Assembly: GCF_003202405.1 (NCBI RefSeq)
Contig: NZ_QJHL01000003.1
Coordinates: 310,001 to 374,000, forward strand
Direction of reading: 5' to 3'
From: Flavobacterium hydrophilum
GTDB lineage: Bacteria > Bacteroidota > Bacteroidia > Flavobacteriales > Flavobacteriaceae
Length of the DNA stretch: 64,000 nt
Below are positions 25,112 through 32,788 of the stretch, in pieces. The notes below the pieces were generated by a model. The model ran no database searches. It worked only from the letters and a program-made list of their open reading frames with translations, and had not been told where the DNA came from. The position numbers and the translations under genes are program-made. The number at the start of each line of letters is the position of its first letter. Positions within the stretch are counted from its first letter, which is position 1.

Positions 25112-25984
25112 ATGAGCAAAACTTTATTATCACCTGTAATTTCAGGCATTAGGAATTGGGGTGTTTGGGATAAAAATCTTACATCAAAAGAAATGGAAAG
25201 CATGATACAGCTTTGTATCGAAAACAAAATTACCACTTTTGACCATGCTGATATTTACGGTGATTATACCACCGAAGCAGATTTTGGAAAGGCACTTCAG
25301 AACAGTAAAATTTCGCGCGAAAAATTGCAGTTAATTACCAAATGCGGTATTCAGATGGTTACTGAAAACCGCAATAATAAAATCAGGTATTATGAACTTT
25401 CTAAAGAACATATTATCTGGTCTGCAGAAGAATCCCTGAAGAAATTAAAAACAGATTATATTGATGTTTTTTTACTGCAAAGACCAAGTCCGTTGATGCA
25501 GGCTGATGAAATTGCCGAAGCAGTTGAAAAACTAAAATCAGAAGGAAAAATTATTGATTTTGGAGTTGGAAATTTCAGCAATTCGCAAGTTGAATTAATT
25601 CGTCAGAAAACAGAGGTTAGTTATCATTCGGTACAATTTTCGGCTACGAATTTTGAACCGATGACTGACGGAACTTTTGATTATGCGCAAATATACGGAA
25701 TCCGACCATTGGCATGGAACCCACTTGGAACTGTTTTTAGAGAAGACTCTAAACAAACTCGCCGCCTTAAAAAATTACTTTCGACATTAGTAGAAAAGTA
25801 TCATTTAGGCTCTGATACACTTTTATTAGCATGGATTTTAAAACATCCTGCAAAAGTAATTCCGGTTGCAGGAACTGTAAATGTTGCCAGAATCCAATCC
25901 TTGATGAAGGCAGTAGAACTGGAAATGGATAAGGAAGACTGGTTTGCAATCTGGACAGAAAGCAGGGGAGAAGAATTGCTTTAA
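25112..25984 (+). CDS. aldo/keto reductase with substituted catalytic histidine
   Basis: 290 residues, a TIM-barrel aldo/keto reductase close to the YdhF group. Asp45 and Tyr49 (FDHADIYGDYTTE) and Lys77 (LITKCG) of the catalytic tetrad are present, but the usual histidine of the LLHRPxP motif is glutamine here (FLLQRPSPLM, Gln123, codon CAA at 25478). GVGNFSNSQVELI and the C-terminal PVAGTVNVARIQSL cofactor motif are normal. The family reduces carbonyls with NADPH. A change at this His usually lowers or alters activity, so the substrate range may differ. It is monocistronic; upstream 24951-25111 shows no clear promoter match. Confidence 0.88.
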   Translation: MSKTLLSPVISGIRNWGVWDKNLTSKEMESMIQLCIENKITTFDHADIYGDYTTEADFGKALQNSKISREKLQLITKCGIQMVTENRNNKIRYYELSKEHIIWSAEESLKKLKTDYIDVFLLQRPSPLMQADEIAEAVEKLKSEGKIIDFGVGNFSNSQVELIRQKTEVSYHSVQFSATNFEPMTDGTFDYAQIYGIRPLAWNPLGTVFREDSKQTRRLKKLLSTLVEKYHLGSDTLLLAWILKHPAKVIPVAGTVNVARIQSLMKAVELEMDKEDWFAIWTESRGEELL

Positions 25985-26103
25985 AATGATTGGTTTCCGA
26001 TTATAAATTTTAAATCCGCTTTAAGCAAAAAAATAGCTGCTACAGATTCTGTGGATTTTCAGTTGATGAAATCTTTTAATTTTTGGCAAACATAATAAAC
26101 AGA

Positions 26104-26859
26104 ATGAAAAAAACAGTTTTAATTACCGGCGCTACAAGCGGAATTGGTAAAGCAACCGCTCAAATATTTGCACGAAATCACTATAAAATTATTATTTGCG
26201 GAAGACGAAAAGACCGTCTGGCTGAACTCGAAAAAGAACTTTCAGAATATACAGAAGTACATTCTTTGTCTTTTGATGTCAGGGATAAAAATGCCGTTTT
26301 CGAAAGTATAAATTCATTACCGGAATATTTTTCGGAAATTGACGTTTTAATTAATAATGCCGGGAATGCACATGGTCTGGATCCAATTCAGAATGGTGAT
26401 ATTGATGATTGGGATGCCATGATTGATATCAATGTAAAAGGACTTTTATATGTTTCGAAAGTTGTTATTCCGCAAATGACTGAAAGAAAATCGGGCCATA
26501 TTATCAACATTGGTTCAACTGCAGGGAAAGAGGTTTATCCTAACGGAAACGTTTATTGTGGATCAAAACATGCAGTTGACGCTATCACTCAGGGAATGCG
26601 AATCGATTTGAATCCATTTGGTGTAAAAGTAAGCGGAATTCATCCGGGTCTGGTTGAAACAGAATTTAGCGAGGTACGTTTTAAAGGTGATACAGAAAGA
26701 GCTTCAAATGTTTATAAAGGTTTTGACCCTCTTAAGGCAGAAGATATAGCCGATATTATTCATTTTGTAGTTTCAAGACCGTATCATGTTAATATTGCCG
26801 ATTTGATTGTCATGTCTACAGCACAGGCTTCGTCGACAATAGTTAAAAAGACATTATAG
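26104..26859 (+). CDS. short-chain dehydrogenase/reductase (SDR)
   Basis: 251 residues from the ATG at 26104, which places MKKTVLITGATSGIGKATA at the start as in relatives; a TTG seven codons earlier is less likely. The cofactor loop TGATSGIG, the NNAG motif (INNAGNAHG), the catalytic serine in NIGSTAGKEVYPNG and YxxxK as YCGSK are all present. The C-terminal PGLVETEFSEVRF fits classical SDRs related to the YdfG type (3-hydroxy acid or serine dehydrogenase). The arginine in ICGRRKDRL after beta-2 suggests NADP preference. The exact substrate is not predictable. Confidence 0.9.
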   Translation: MKKTVLITGATSGIGKATAQIFARNHYKIIICGRRKDRLAELEKELSEYTEVHSLSFDVRDKNAVFESINSLPEYFSEIDVLINNAGNAHGLDPIQNGDIDDWDAMIDINVKGLLYVSKVVIPQMTERKSGHIINIGSTAGKEVYPNGNVYCGSKHAVDAITQGMRIDLNPFGVKVSGIHPGLVETEFSEVRFKGDTERASNVYKGFDPLKAEDIADIIHFVVSRPYHVNIADLIVMSTAQASSTIVKKTL

Positions 26860-26870
26860 ATCTTAGGAAA

Positions 26871-26946
26871 TTAGACTTCTTAGATGATATTAGTCTAAGA
26901 AGTCTTAGTCTAAGAAGTCTAAAATCAAAAAATCTAAGAAGTCTAA
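26871..26946. repeat. four copies of a 14-bp word in inverted and direct order
   Basis: The 90-bp spacer between the SDR gene and the AlbA_2 gene holds TTAGACTTCTTAGA (26871-26884) and its inverse TCTAAGAAGTCTAA complete at 26909-26922 and 26933-26946, plus a 12-bp copy at 26894-26905. The RNA can form alternative hairpins. The last copy ends 3 bp before the next ATG, so it could shield that start site. Confidence 0.75.
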
Positions 26947-26949
26947 AAC

Positions 26950-28089
26950 ATGATCAATAAACGCCTTTTAATAAAAAACCTGCTCGCTCATAATGACGAG
27001 AGCAGCTTTTATGACAAAAAAAGGCAGCTGAATTTGCACTCACGCGAAGGAAAAGCAAAGTTTTTGAAGCACATTTGTGCATTGTCAAATTCAAACCCAA
27101 CCAATAATTCTTATATTGTTGTTGGTGTCGAAGATCAGGATAACGAAATTGTGGGTGATGATTTTTTTGATGATAGCCGGATCCAGAATCTGGTCAATGC
27201 TTTTTTAGAAAATCCACCAAAGATTCAGTATGAAAATGTGCCATTCCCCAATCTTCCAAAAGATAAAGTGATTGGGCTGGTGACAATTAAACCTAAAAGT
27301 CAGATTTCCTTTTTCAAAAAAGGAATTCATACTATTCTGTCCAATAGCGTTTTTGTCAGGCGTGGAAGTAATTCAATACCTGTTGAAGGTGAAATCGAAA
27401 AGAATTATCAAAATACCGAAACAGTAATTGGTATCGAAAATAGTTCCCGAAACAGTATTCAATATACACTCGACGGTGTAATTGATTTCATGAATTTCAG
27501 GCATAAAGATATGTCGCCAAAATATCGTGTTTTTAAAGAATTGTTTGTGATTTGCTGGGCAGGAGTACCAAAGAAATCAAGAGATAAAACCTTTCTTTCC
27601 CGTGTAGATATTGAATTAATTAACGAACAAATTAAACTTTTCTATTCGGCTCAGGATGTTGTTACGATTGTTTATGATGATGATACTTTTACTATAACCG
27701 AATATGTGCCTCTGGGATTAAATGATAAAACAAGTTATTATCCTTTAGAAAAACAGATGATACATTTTTTTGATAACGGTTATTATAAAATCGACAGACA
27801 AATGCTTTTTCAGCCTCCGGAATTCAACAAGCGAATGCTGTTTCATATTTACAATTCGAATATTGCCTTACTTCAAAAATTGCAAAAAGGGATAGCTTTG
27901 TCAGAGCGTGAATTAAAAGATTTAGAAAACCTGCCGTCTACTTTTATGATTTGTTATTTGAATGGTTTTGATGATGCCAAACAAAAATTGATAGACTCCA
28001 AATTACTTTTGAAACCTTTTGGGCAGGTATATTTATCTTTTAAGGAAGCTTTAAGGGTTTTACGAAAGATGAAATATGATTTGCAGTAG
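26950..28089 (+). CDS. AlbA_2 (Schlafen-type) putative DNA-binding domain protein
   Basis: 379 residues, no signal peptide. The N-terminal 140 residues match the AlbA_2/Schlafen fold: ESSFYDKKRQLNLHSREGKAKFLKHICAL, then NNSYIVVGVEDQDNEIVGDDFF and a HTILSNSVFVRRGSNSIP strand. In other proteins this domain binds nucleic acid or nucleotides and is found with ATPase or regulator domains; here no such partner domain is seen. The remaining about 230 residues contain no motif I recognise. It follows the SDR gene at 90 bp, with the word repeat between them. Function unknown. Confidence 0.78.
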   Translation: MINKRLLIKNLLAHNDESSFYDKKRQLNLHSREGKAKFLKHICALSNSNPTNNSYIVVGVEDQDNEIVGDDFFDDSRIQNLVNAFLENPPKIQYENVPFPNLPKDKVIGLVTIKPKSQISFFKKGIHTILSNSVFVRRGSNSIPVEGEIEKNYQNTETVIGIENSSRNSIQYTLDGVIDFMNFRHKDMSPKYRVFKELFVICWAGVPKKSRDKTFLSRVDIELINEQIKLFYSAQDVVTIVYDDDTFTITEYVPLGLNDKTSYYPLEKQMIHFFDNGYYKIDRQMLFQPPEFNKRMLFHIYNSNIALLQKLQKGIALSERELKDLENLPSTFMICYLNGFDDAKQKLIDSKLLLKPFGQVYLSFKEALRVLRKMKYDLQ

Positions 28090-28110
28090 AGATGTACTTG
28101 CAGTGCATCT
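28090..28110. repeat. short palindrome after the AlbA_2 gene
   Basis: AGATGTACT-TGC-AGTGCATCT is a near-perfect 21-bp palindrome with one G-T mismatch per arm. It starts at the stop codon. There is no T-run, so it is a weak terminator at best; it resembles GTAGAGACGCACTGCAGTGC-type palindromes that I recall in many bacterial intergenic regions, which is from memory only. Confidence 0.45.
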
Positions 28111-28117
28111 GATTCAA

Positions 28118-28861
28118 TTATTGATATTTCAAATATTTACTGACTTTTTCATACGGAAATAAAAGTTCTTTCGGACCATCTGCATAAGAAGCAGCTTCAT
28201 AAGAGTTGTAATATAAAAGAAGACCTTCCTGGGTATAAAATATATTCTGTGGCAGCTGAAATTTATCGTTCTCAAACATCAAACCTGTTGCGTTTATATT
28301 GGCTTTGGCCGGAATATTATATTTGCTTCTGAATTCTTTTTCAGCGTAAACTTTAAATTCTTTCTCGTTCTTAAACAATTCATCATTAAAAATCGCTTTT
28401 CCTGTATTTGGGTTAAATATAAGGGAACGAAAACCCTGGTATCCGTGAGCGCCACCTGTAAAAGTATAATGATCCAGTTTAATGTTTAAAATCTGATCCG
28501 ATTGATATTCAACATTTCCTTTCACTTTAGCTTCCCATCCAAATGTTTCGGTTGGGAATTTTTTGTACATTTCTTCATAGGATGAAATAAAGGAATCAGT
28601 AAGGCTATCGTAGTCTTTTGCTTCTAAAGGTTCTTCGCCAAAATAAACGATTTCTTTTATAACGCTTAATAATTTTTTATTGATGCTGTCTGCAACTATA
28701 GGGATGTTTTTTGCAACCGGTACATCGATTGTGATTTTTGGACAATTATTTTTGCACGGAATTTTTGATTCTTTTTGAAAAGCCTCGTTTTCAATGGATA
28801 AACTTTTAGTGCAGGAAGAAAGTAATATAAGAATCACCAAAGGAAGAGTGAAGTGTTTCAT
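28118..28861 (-). CDS. lipoprotein with DUF4163/DUF3298 domains
   Basis: 247 residues. The N-terminus MKHFTLPLVILILLSSCTKS is a lipoprotein signal peptide with the lipobox LSSC. The middle region (about 45-150) resembles DUF4163, and the C-terminal region with HYTFTGGAHGYQGFRSLIFNPNTGKAI then LFKNEKEFKVYAE is the DUF3298 pattern found in anti-sigma V factor RsiV and many Bacteroidota lipoproteins. No catalytic function is known for the free-standing form. It is convergent with the AlbA_2 gene, with only 28 bp between stops. Likely placed in the periplasm or outer membrane. Confidence 0.85.
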   Translation of the reverse strand: MKHFTLPLVILILLSSCTKSLSIENEAFQKESKIPCKNNCPKITIDVPVAKNIPIVADSINKKLLSVIKEIVYFGEEPLEAKDYDSLTDSFISSYEEMYKKFPTETFGWEAKVKGNVEYQSDQILNIKLDHYTFTGGAHGYQGFRSLIFNPNTGKAIFNDELFKNEKEFKVYAEKEFRSKYNIPAKANINATGLMFENDKFQLPQNIFYTQEGLLLYYNSYEAASYADGPKELLFPYEKVSKYLKYQ

Positions 28862-28966
28862 CTTAAAAAGTGTTAATTATACATAAAGGTAAGGACTTGT
28901 ATCAGGATAAGAATAAATTAAACGGTAAATTTGTATAAAATTTAAGAATTTAAAAACACTAACTAT

Positions 28967-30109
28967 ATGAAATTCAATACTAAAGTGATCCATGGCGGAC
29001 AGCATCATGATCCGGTTACAGGAGCGGTTATGCCTCCGGTATTTCAAACTTCGACCTTTGTTCAGACCAGTCCCGGACAGCCATTAGGTGATTATGAGTA
29101 TAGCCGTGCATCGAATCCAACCCGAACTGCTTTAGAAAATGCATTGGCAAGTATCGAAAACGGTACCCGCGGACTGGCTTTTTCATCGGGTTTGGCAGCT
29201 ACAGATTGTATTTTAAGATCTTTTAAGGCAGGTGATGAAGTAATTGCCATGGATGATTTGTATGGAGGTACTTATAGAATGTTTTCAAGAATATATAAAG
29301 ATTCAGGGATTAAATTCCATTTTGTTGATATGACAGATATTACAAAATTGAAATCTTTGATTAATGAAAATACAAAACTGGTATGGGTTGAGACACCTAC
29401 AAATCCGTTAATGAAATTAGCTGATATTGAAGAAATTGCCAAAATCACAAAAGAAAATAAAATCTGGCTCGCGGTAGACAATACTTTTGCAACACCTTAT
29501 TTGCAAAAACCATTGGATTTAGGAGCAGATATTGTAATGCATTCAGCAACCAAATATTTAGGAGGTCACTCTGATGTTATCGCCGGTGCTTTGGTTGTAA
29601 AAGACCAGGCTATGGGAGAGCAATTACATTTTCAACAATTTGCAACCGGGGCAACATTAGGACCAATGGACAGTTTTCTGGTTTTAAGAGGTATCAAAAC
29701 ACTTTCGTTAAGAGTTCAGAGACATTGTGAAAATGGAGAAAAAGTAGTGGATTTTTTAAGTAATCATCCCAAAATCAAAACGGTTTATTATCCTGGATTA
29801 ACAAGCCATCCGTTTCATGAAATTGCTAAAAAACAAATGAAAGCTTTTGGCGGAATGGTGTCTTTTACATTCGTTTCGGGTAAAAAAGAAGATTCAATTG
29901 CATTTTTAGAGAAACTGAAAGTATTTACTTTAGCTGAATCTTTAGGAGGGGTAGAATCATTGGCTAATCATCCGGCCTTGATGACTCATGCTTCAATTCC
30001 GGCAGATAAAAGAGCAGAGGTTGGAATTACAGATGACCTGGTTCGTTTGAGTGTAGGTATTGAAGATGCAGAAGATTTAATAGCTGATTTAGAACAAGCT
30101 TTATCATAA
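28967..30109 (+). CDS. trans-sulfuration PLP enzyme (cystathionine gamma-synthase/lyase family)
   Basis: 380 residues, full length. The family motifs are FNTKVIHGGQHHDPVTGAV, YEYSRASNPTRTALENALAS, the GLAFSSGLAA segment, and the PLP lysine in MHSATKYLGGHSDVIAGALV; LRGIKTLSLRVQRH and AESLGGVESLANHPALMTH close it. Members make cystathionine from O-acylhomoserine and cysteine (synthase) or break it down to cysteine, ammonia and 2-oxobutyrate (lyase); the two are hard to tell apart from sequence. It stands alone between divergent and convergent neighbours, with its own terminator, so context does not decide the direction. Confidence 0.92.
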   Translation: MKFNTKVIHGGQHHDPVTGAVMPPVFQTSTFVQTSPGQPLGDYEYSRASNPTRTALENALASIENGTRGLAFSSGLAATDCILRSFKAGDEVIAMDDLYGGTYRMFSRIYKDSGIKFHFVDMTDITKLKSLINENTKLVWVETPTNPLMKLADIEEIAKITKENKIWLAVDNTFATPYLQKPLDLGADIVMHSATKYLGGHSDVIAGALVVKDQAMGEQLHFQQFATGATLGPMDSFLVLRGIKTLSLRVQRHCENGEKVVDFLSNHPKIKTVYYPGLTSHPFHEIAKKQMKAFGGMVSFTFVSGKKEDSIAFLEKLKVFTLAESLGGVESLANHPALMTHASIPADKRAEVGITDDLVRLSVGIEDAEDLIADLEQALS

Positions 30110-30114
30110 AAACA

Positions 30115-30149
30115 AAACCCCAACTCGCAAGAATTGGGGTTTGTTTTTT
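30115..30149 (+). terminator. terminator after the trans-sulfuration gene
   Basis: Stem AAACCCCAA / TTGGGGTTT with a 10-nt loop and a following T-run. It also lies at the end of the convergent minus-strand gene at 30162. Confidence 0.9.
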
Positions 30150-30161
30150 ATATCGTTTTTT

Positions 30162-30947
30162 TTAGAATTCTAAATAATGTGAGTATCCAAAATTAAACCA
30201 AACCTGTGAATCTCTTGATTTATTTTCTTTATAAATATCACGGTTAGGATTTAATCCGTCAATCCAGTCTGAATCAAAACCCTGATAACGTACTTCAAAG
30301 AGTAAATCATTCATTTCATCTAGTTTATATTGTACGCCAACTCCAAGAAGTACAGAGAATGTTATGCCGCTCTCGGTTGCAAAACCGTATTGATGATCAT
30401 CAGAAGGTACTAAATATTTATCAAAAGTTGTAGCTGGTGTTCCTAGTGGTCCAAGAGAAGAATTGGCGCTGGTATTATAGTAACTCGCCATAGCACCTAT
30501 ACTTAAATAAGGATAAAAACTACCTACATATTTTTCGAACTCATGTATTGTTGTAAAAGGCGAAAAATTTAACTGAGCTCCAATATTTAACAAGCTGGTT
30601 TTTCCACTCATGGCTTTTAGTTTTTCTTTTCCGGCTGATGGTTTGCCTTCTATCCATTTTCCAAAATGCTGGAAATTTGTGTGAGAGAAAGAAAGCTCAG
30701 AACGAACTTTAAAATGTTCGTTAAAATATTCGTTTCCGTTTGCGGCAGATGAAAAGTTTATCCAATGAACTGCACCAATTCCAAATCCGGTATTTCCGAC
30801 ATTGGTGGATTGATCGTGTCTCTGCCCATAGTCAGACTGAAAAGCTACAGGACCAGCTATGAATCCAATTTCGTAGGCTAATTGTGCATTTGATACCGTG
30901 GAAATACCAAATAATGTAAAAAGAGTTAAGGCTATTTGCTTGAACAT
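30162..30947 (-). CDS. outer-membrane beta-barrel-like protein, THC0290_0291-type
   Basis: 261 residues from the ATG at 30947; the longer frame from 31043 would add a hydrophobic stretch ahead of the true signal peptide MFKQIALTLFTLFGISTVSNAQ. The mature part alternates polar and aromatic residues as in outer-membrane beta proteins: YEIGFIAGPVAFQSDYGQR, FKVRSELSFSHTNFQHFG, SFYPYLSIGAMASYYNT, and the C-terminus SQVWFNFGYSHYLEF ends in Phe as many barrel proteins do. It resembles a Flavobacteriia family that I know as THC0290_0291; function unknown. A monocistronic gene convergent with the PLP enzyme. Confidence 0.75.
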   Translation of the reverse strand: MFKQIALTLFTLFGISTVSNAQLAYEIGFIAGPVAFQSDYGQRHDQSTNVGNTGFGIGAVHWINFSSAANGNEYFNEHFKVRSELSFSHTNFQHFGKWIEGKPSAGKEKLKAMSGKTSLLNIGAQLNFSPFTTIHEFEKYVGSFYPYLSIGAMASYYNTSANSSLGPLGTPATTFDKYLVPSDDHQYGFATESGITFSVLLGVGVQYKLDEMNDLLFEVRYQGFDSDWIDGLNPNRDIYKENKSRDSQVWFNFGYSHYLEF

Positions 30948-31157
30948 GAGTTTTTCGGCTTTCAAATCATAGGCAAATATATAAAAAACATAACCGACTT
31001 TGAAATAATTAATTAGCCAATTAAAAAATAAGTAACGAAACACTTAAAAAACTAATCATAATTGTTGGTTTATATTGGAATATAATCGTTGTAAATGCAA
31101 ACTTTAAATTTGTTTGAAAAATATGTAATTATTATAAAATTGTTATAAAAGTTAATT

Positions 31158-31184
31158 TTGAATTACGAATTTACTTTACCTTTG
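31158..31184 (+). promoter_or_regulatory. probable promoter of gdhA
   Basis: TACCTTTG at 31177-31184 matches the TAnnTTTG box; a TTG at 31158-31160 lies 16 bp upstream, slightly closer than usual. The leader to the gdhA ATG would be about 80 nt, with no clear riboswitch. Confidence 0.55.
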
Positions 31185-31270
31185 TTATGAATAACGAAAA
31201 CGTTTTCTTAATGATGTTTTCTTATTTAATTGATACAAATAAATGATTTGTAAGCGTAATTTATTTCAAA

Positions 31271-32617
31271 ATGATGAAACAAAAAATAAATGAGTTTATG
31301 GCTCTTGTAGAGTCAAAAAATCCAAATGAACCTGAGTTTCTTCAGGCGGTCAGAGAGTTTGCAGAAACGGTAATTCCGTTTATTGCTGAACAAAAAAAAT
31401 ACGATGGAAAAAACTTACTTCTTAGAATAGCTGAGCCTGAAAGATCAATAATTTTCAGGGTTCCGTGGGTAGATGATAAAGGAGAAATCATAGTAAACAG
31501 AGGATTTAGAATTCAGATGAATTCAGCAATAGGACCTTATAAAGGCGGAATCAGATTTCATCATACCGTAAATCTTTCAGTTTTGAAATTTTTGGCTTTT
31601 GAACAAGTCTTTAAAAACAGTCTGACCACACTTCCGATGGGAGGTGGAAAAGGAGGGTCTGATTTTGATCCGGAAGGAAAATCTGATGGAGAAATTATGC
31701 GTTTTTGTCAATCATTTATGACCGAATTATGCCGTCATATAGGTCCTGACTTAGATGTTCCTGCCGGAGATATTGGTGTAGGTGCAAGAGAAATAGGGTA
31801 TTTGTTTGGGCAGTATAAAAGAATCAGAAATGAATTTACGGGTGTTTTAACCGGAAAAGGTTTGGCTTACGGAGGTTCATTGATCAGACCCGAAGCTACA
31901 GGTTATGGTGTTGTATATTTTACAGATCAAATGCTGCGTACTATTGGGCATGAAATCAAAGGGAAAAGAGTAGCTGTTTCAGGTTTTGGAAATGTTGCGT
32001 GGGGGGTTGCTTTAAAAATAAATGAACTTGGTGGTAAAGTTGTTACTATTTCAGGGCCTGATGGTTATATTTATGATGAAGAAGGGATTTCGGGAGAAAA
32101 AATAGACCACATGCTTGAAATGAGAGCAACAGGAGACAACAAAGCAGAAAGATACTTAGAGAAATACCCTAAAGCTGTTTTTCATAAGGGAAAAAGTCCT
32201 TGGGAGGTAAAAGTTGACATTGCAATTCCATGTGCTACTCAAAATGAATTGAATGGCGAAGATGCTAAAAAGCTTATTGATAATGGCGTTCTGTGTGTAA
32301 CTGAGGCTGCAAATATGCCTTCTACATTAGATGCAATTAAATTGTTTTTAGACAATAAAGTACTTTTTGCTCCTGGAAAAGCTGCAAATGCGGGAGGAGT
32401 AGCAGCGTCTGGTTTAGAAATGACCCAAAATTCAATCCGTTTAAACTGGACAAGCGAAGAAGTAGATTTGAGACTAAAGGATATAATGATTGGGATTCAC
32501 AACCAATGTAAAAAATATGGTGCTGAAGAAGATGGTTATGTGAACTATGTAAAAGGAGCTAATATCGCCGGATTTGTAAAGGTGGCCGATGCTATGCTTG
32601 CTCAGGGAGTCGTGTAG
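31271..32617 (+). CDS. gdhA: NADP-specific glutamate dehydrogenase
   Basis: 448 residues, the size of hexameric NADP-type GDH. Motifs: FRVPWVDDKGEIIVNRGFRIQ, GPYKGGIRFHHTVN, the catalytic-lysine block LPMGGGKGGSDFDP, DVPAGDIGVGAREIGYLFGQY, the Rossmann loop GFGNVAWGVA, and GKAANAGGVAASGLEM near the end. It makes glutamate from 2-oxoglutarate and ammonium. Start choice: MMKQKINEF, where the second Met at 31274 is equally possible. It is monocistronic, with a promoter about 90 bp upstream and a terminator downstream. Confidence 0.95.
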   Translation: MMKQKINEFMALVESKNPNEPEFLQAVREFAETVIPFIAEQKKYDGKNLLLRIAEPERSIIFRVPWVDDKGEIIVNRGFRIQMNSAIGPYKGGIRFHHTVNLSVLKFLAFEQVFKNSLTTLPMGGGKGGSDFDPEGKSDGEIMRFCQSFMTELCRHIGPDLDVPAGDIGVGAREIGYLFGQYKRIRNEFTGVLTGKGLAYGGSLIRPEATGYGVVYFTDQMLRTIGHEIKGKRVAVSGFGNVAWGVALKINELGGKVVTISGPDGYIYDEEGISGEKIDHMLEMRATGDNKAERYLEKYPKAVFHKGKSPWEVKVDIAIPCATQNELNGEDAKKLIDNGVLCVTEAANMPSTLDAIKLFLDNKVLFAPGKAANAGGVAASGLEMTQNSIRLNWTSEEVDLRLKDIMIGIHNQCKKYGAEEDGYVNYVKGANIAGFVKVADAMLAQGVV

Positions 32618-32637
32618 TTTTTATTTAGAATTTAAAG

Positions 32638-32685
32638 AATGCCTTCATTTTGTCCTTAAATCTGGATAAAATAGGAGGCATTTTT
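32638..32685 (+). terminator. terminator after gdhA
   Basis: Two-part stem: AATGCCT / AGGCATT at the base and ATTTTGTCC / GGATAAAAT above it, with a T-run after the second arm. Confidence 0.8.
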
Positions 32686-32788
32686 AGTTTCCCCATATTC
32701 TCAGTATAATTTAAATATTAATTTAAAACAGAACAAAAATCAAATACTTTCGTTTGTATTATATTTGTGAATCTGAATCTTCTAAATA

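Noticed and set aside
31044..31270. Riboswitch or attenuator upstream of gdhA
   Set aside because: The region is AT-rich with no stable hairpin or terminator-like structure; only the promoter box is convincing.
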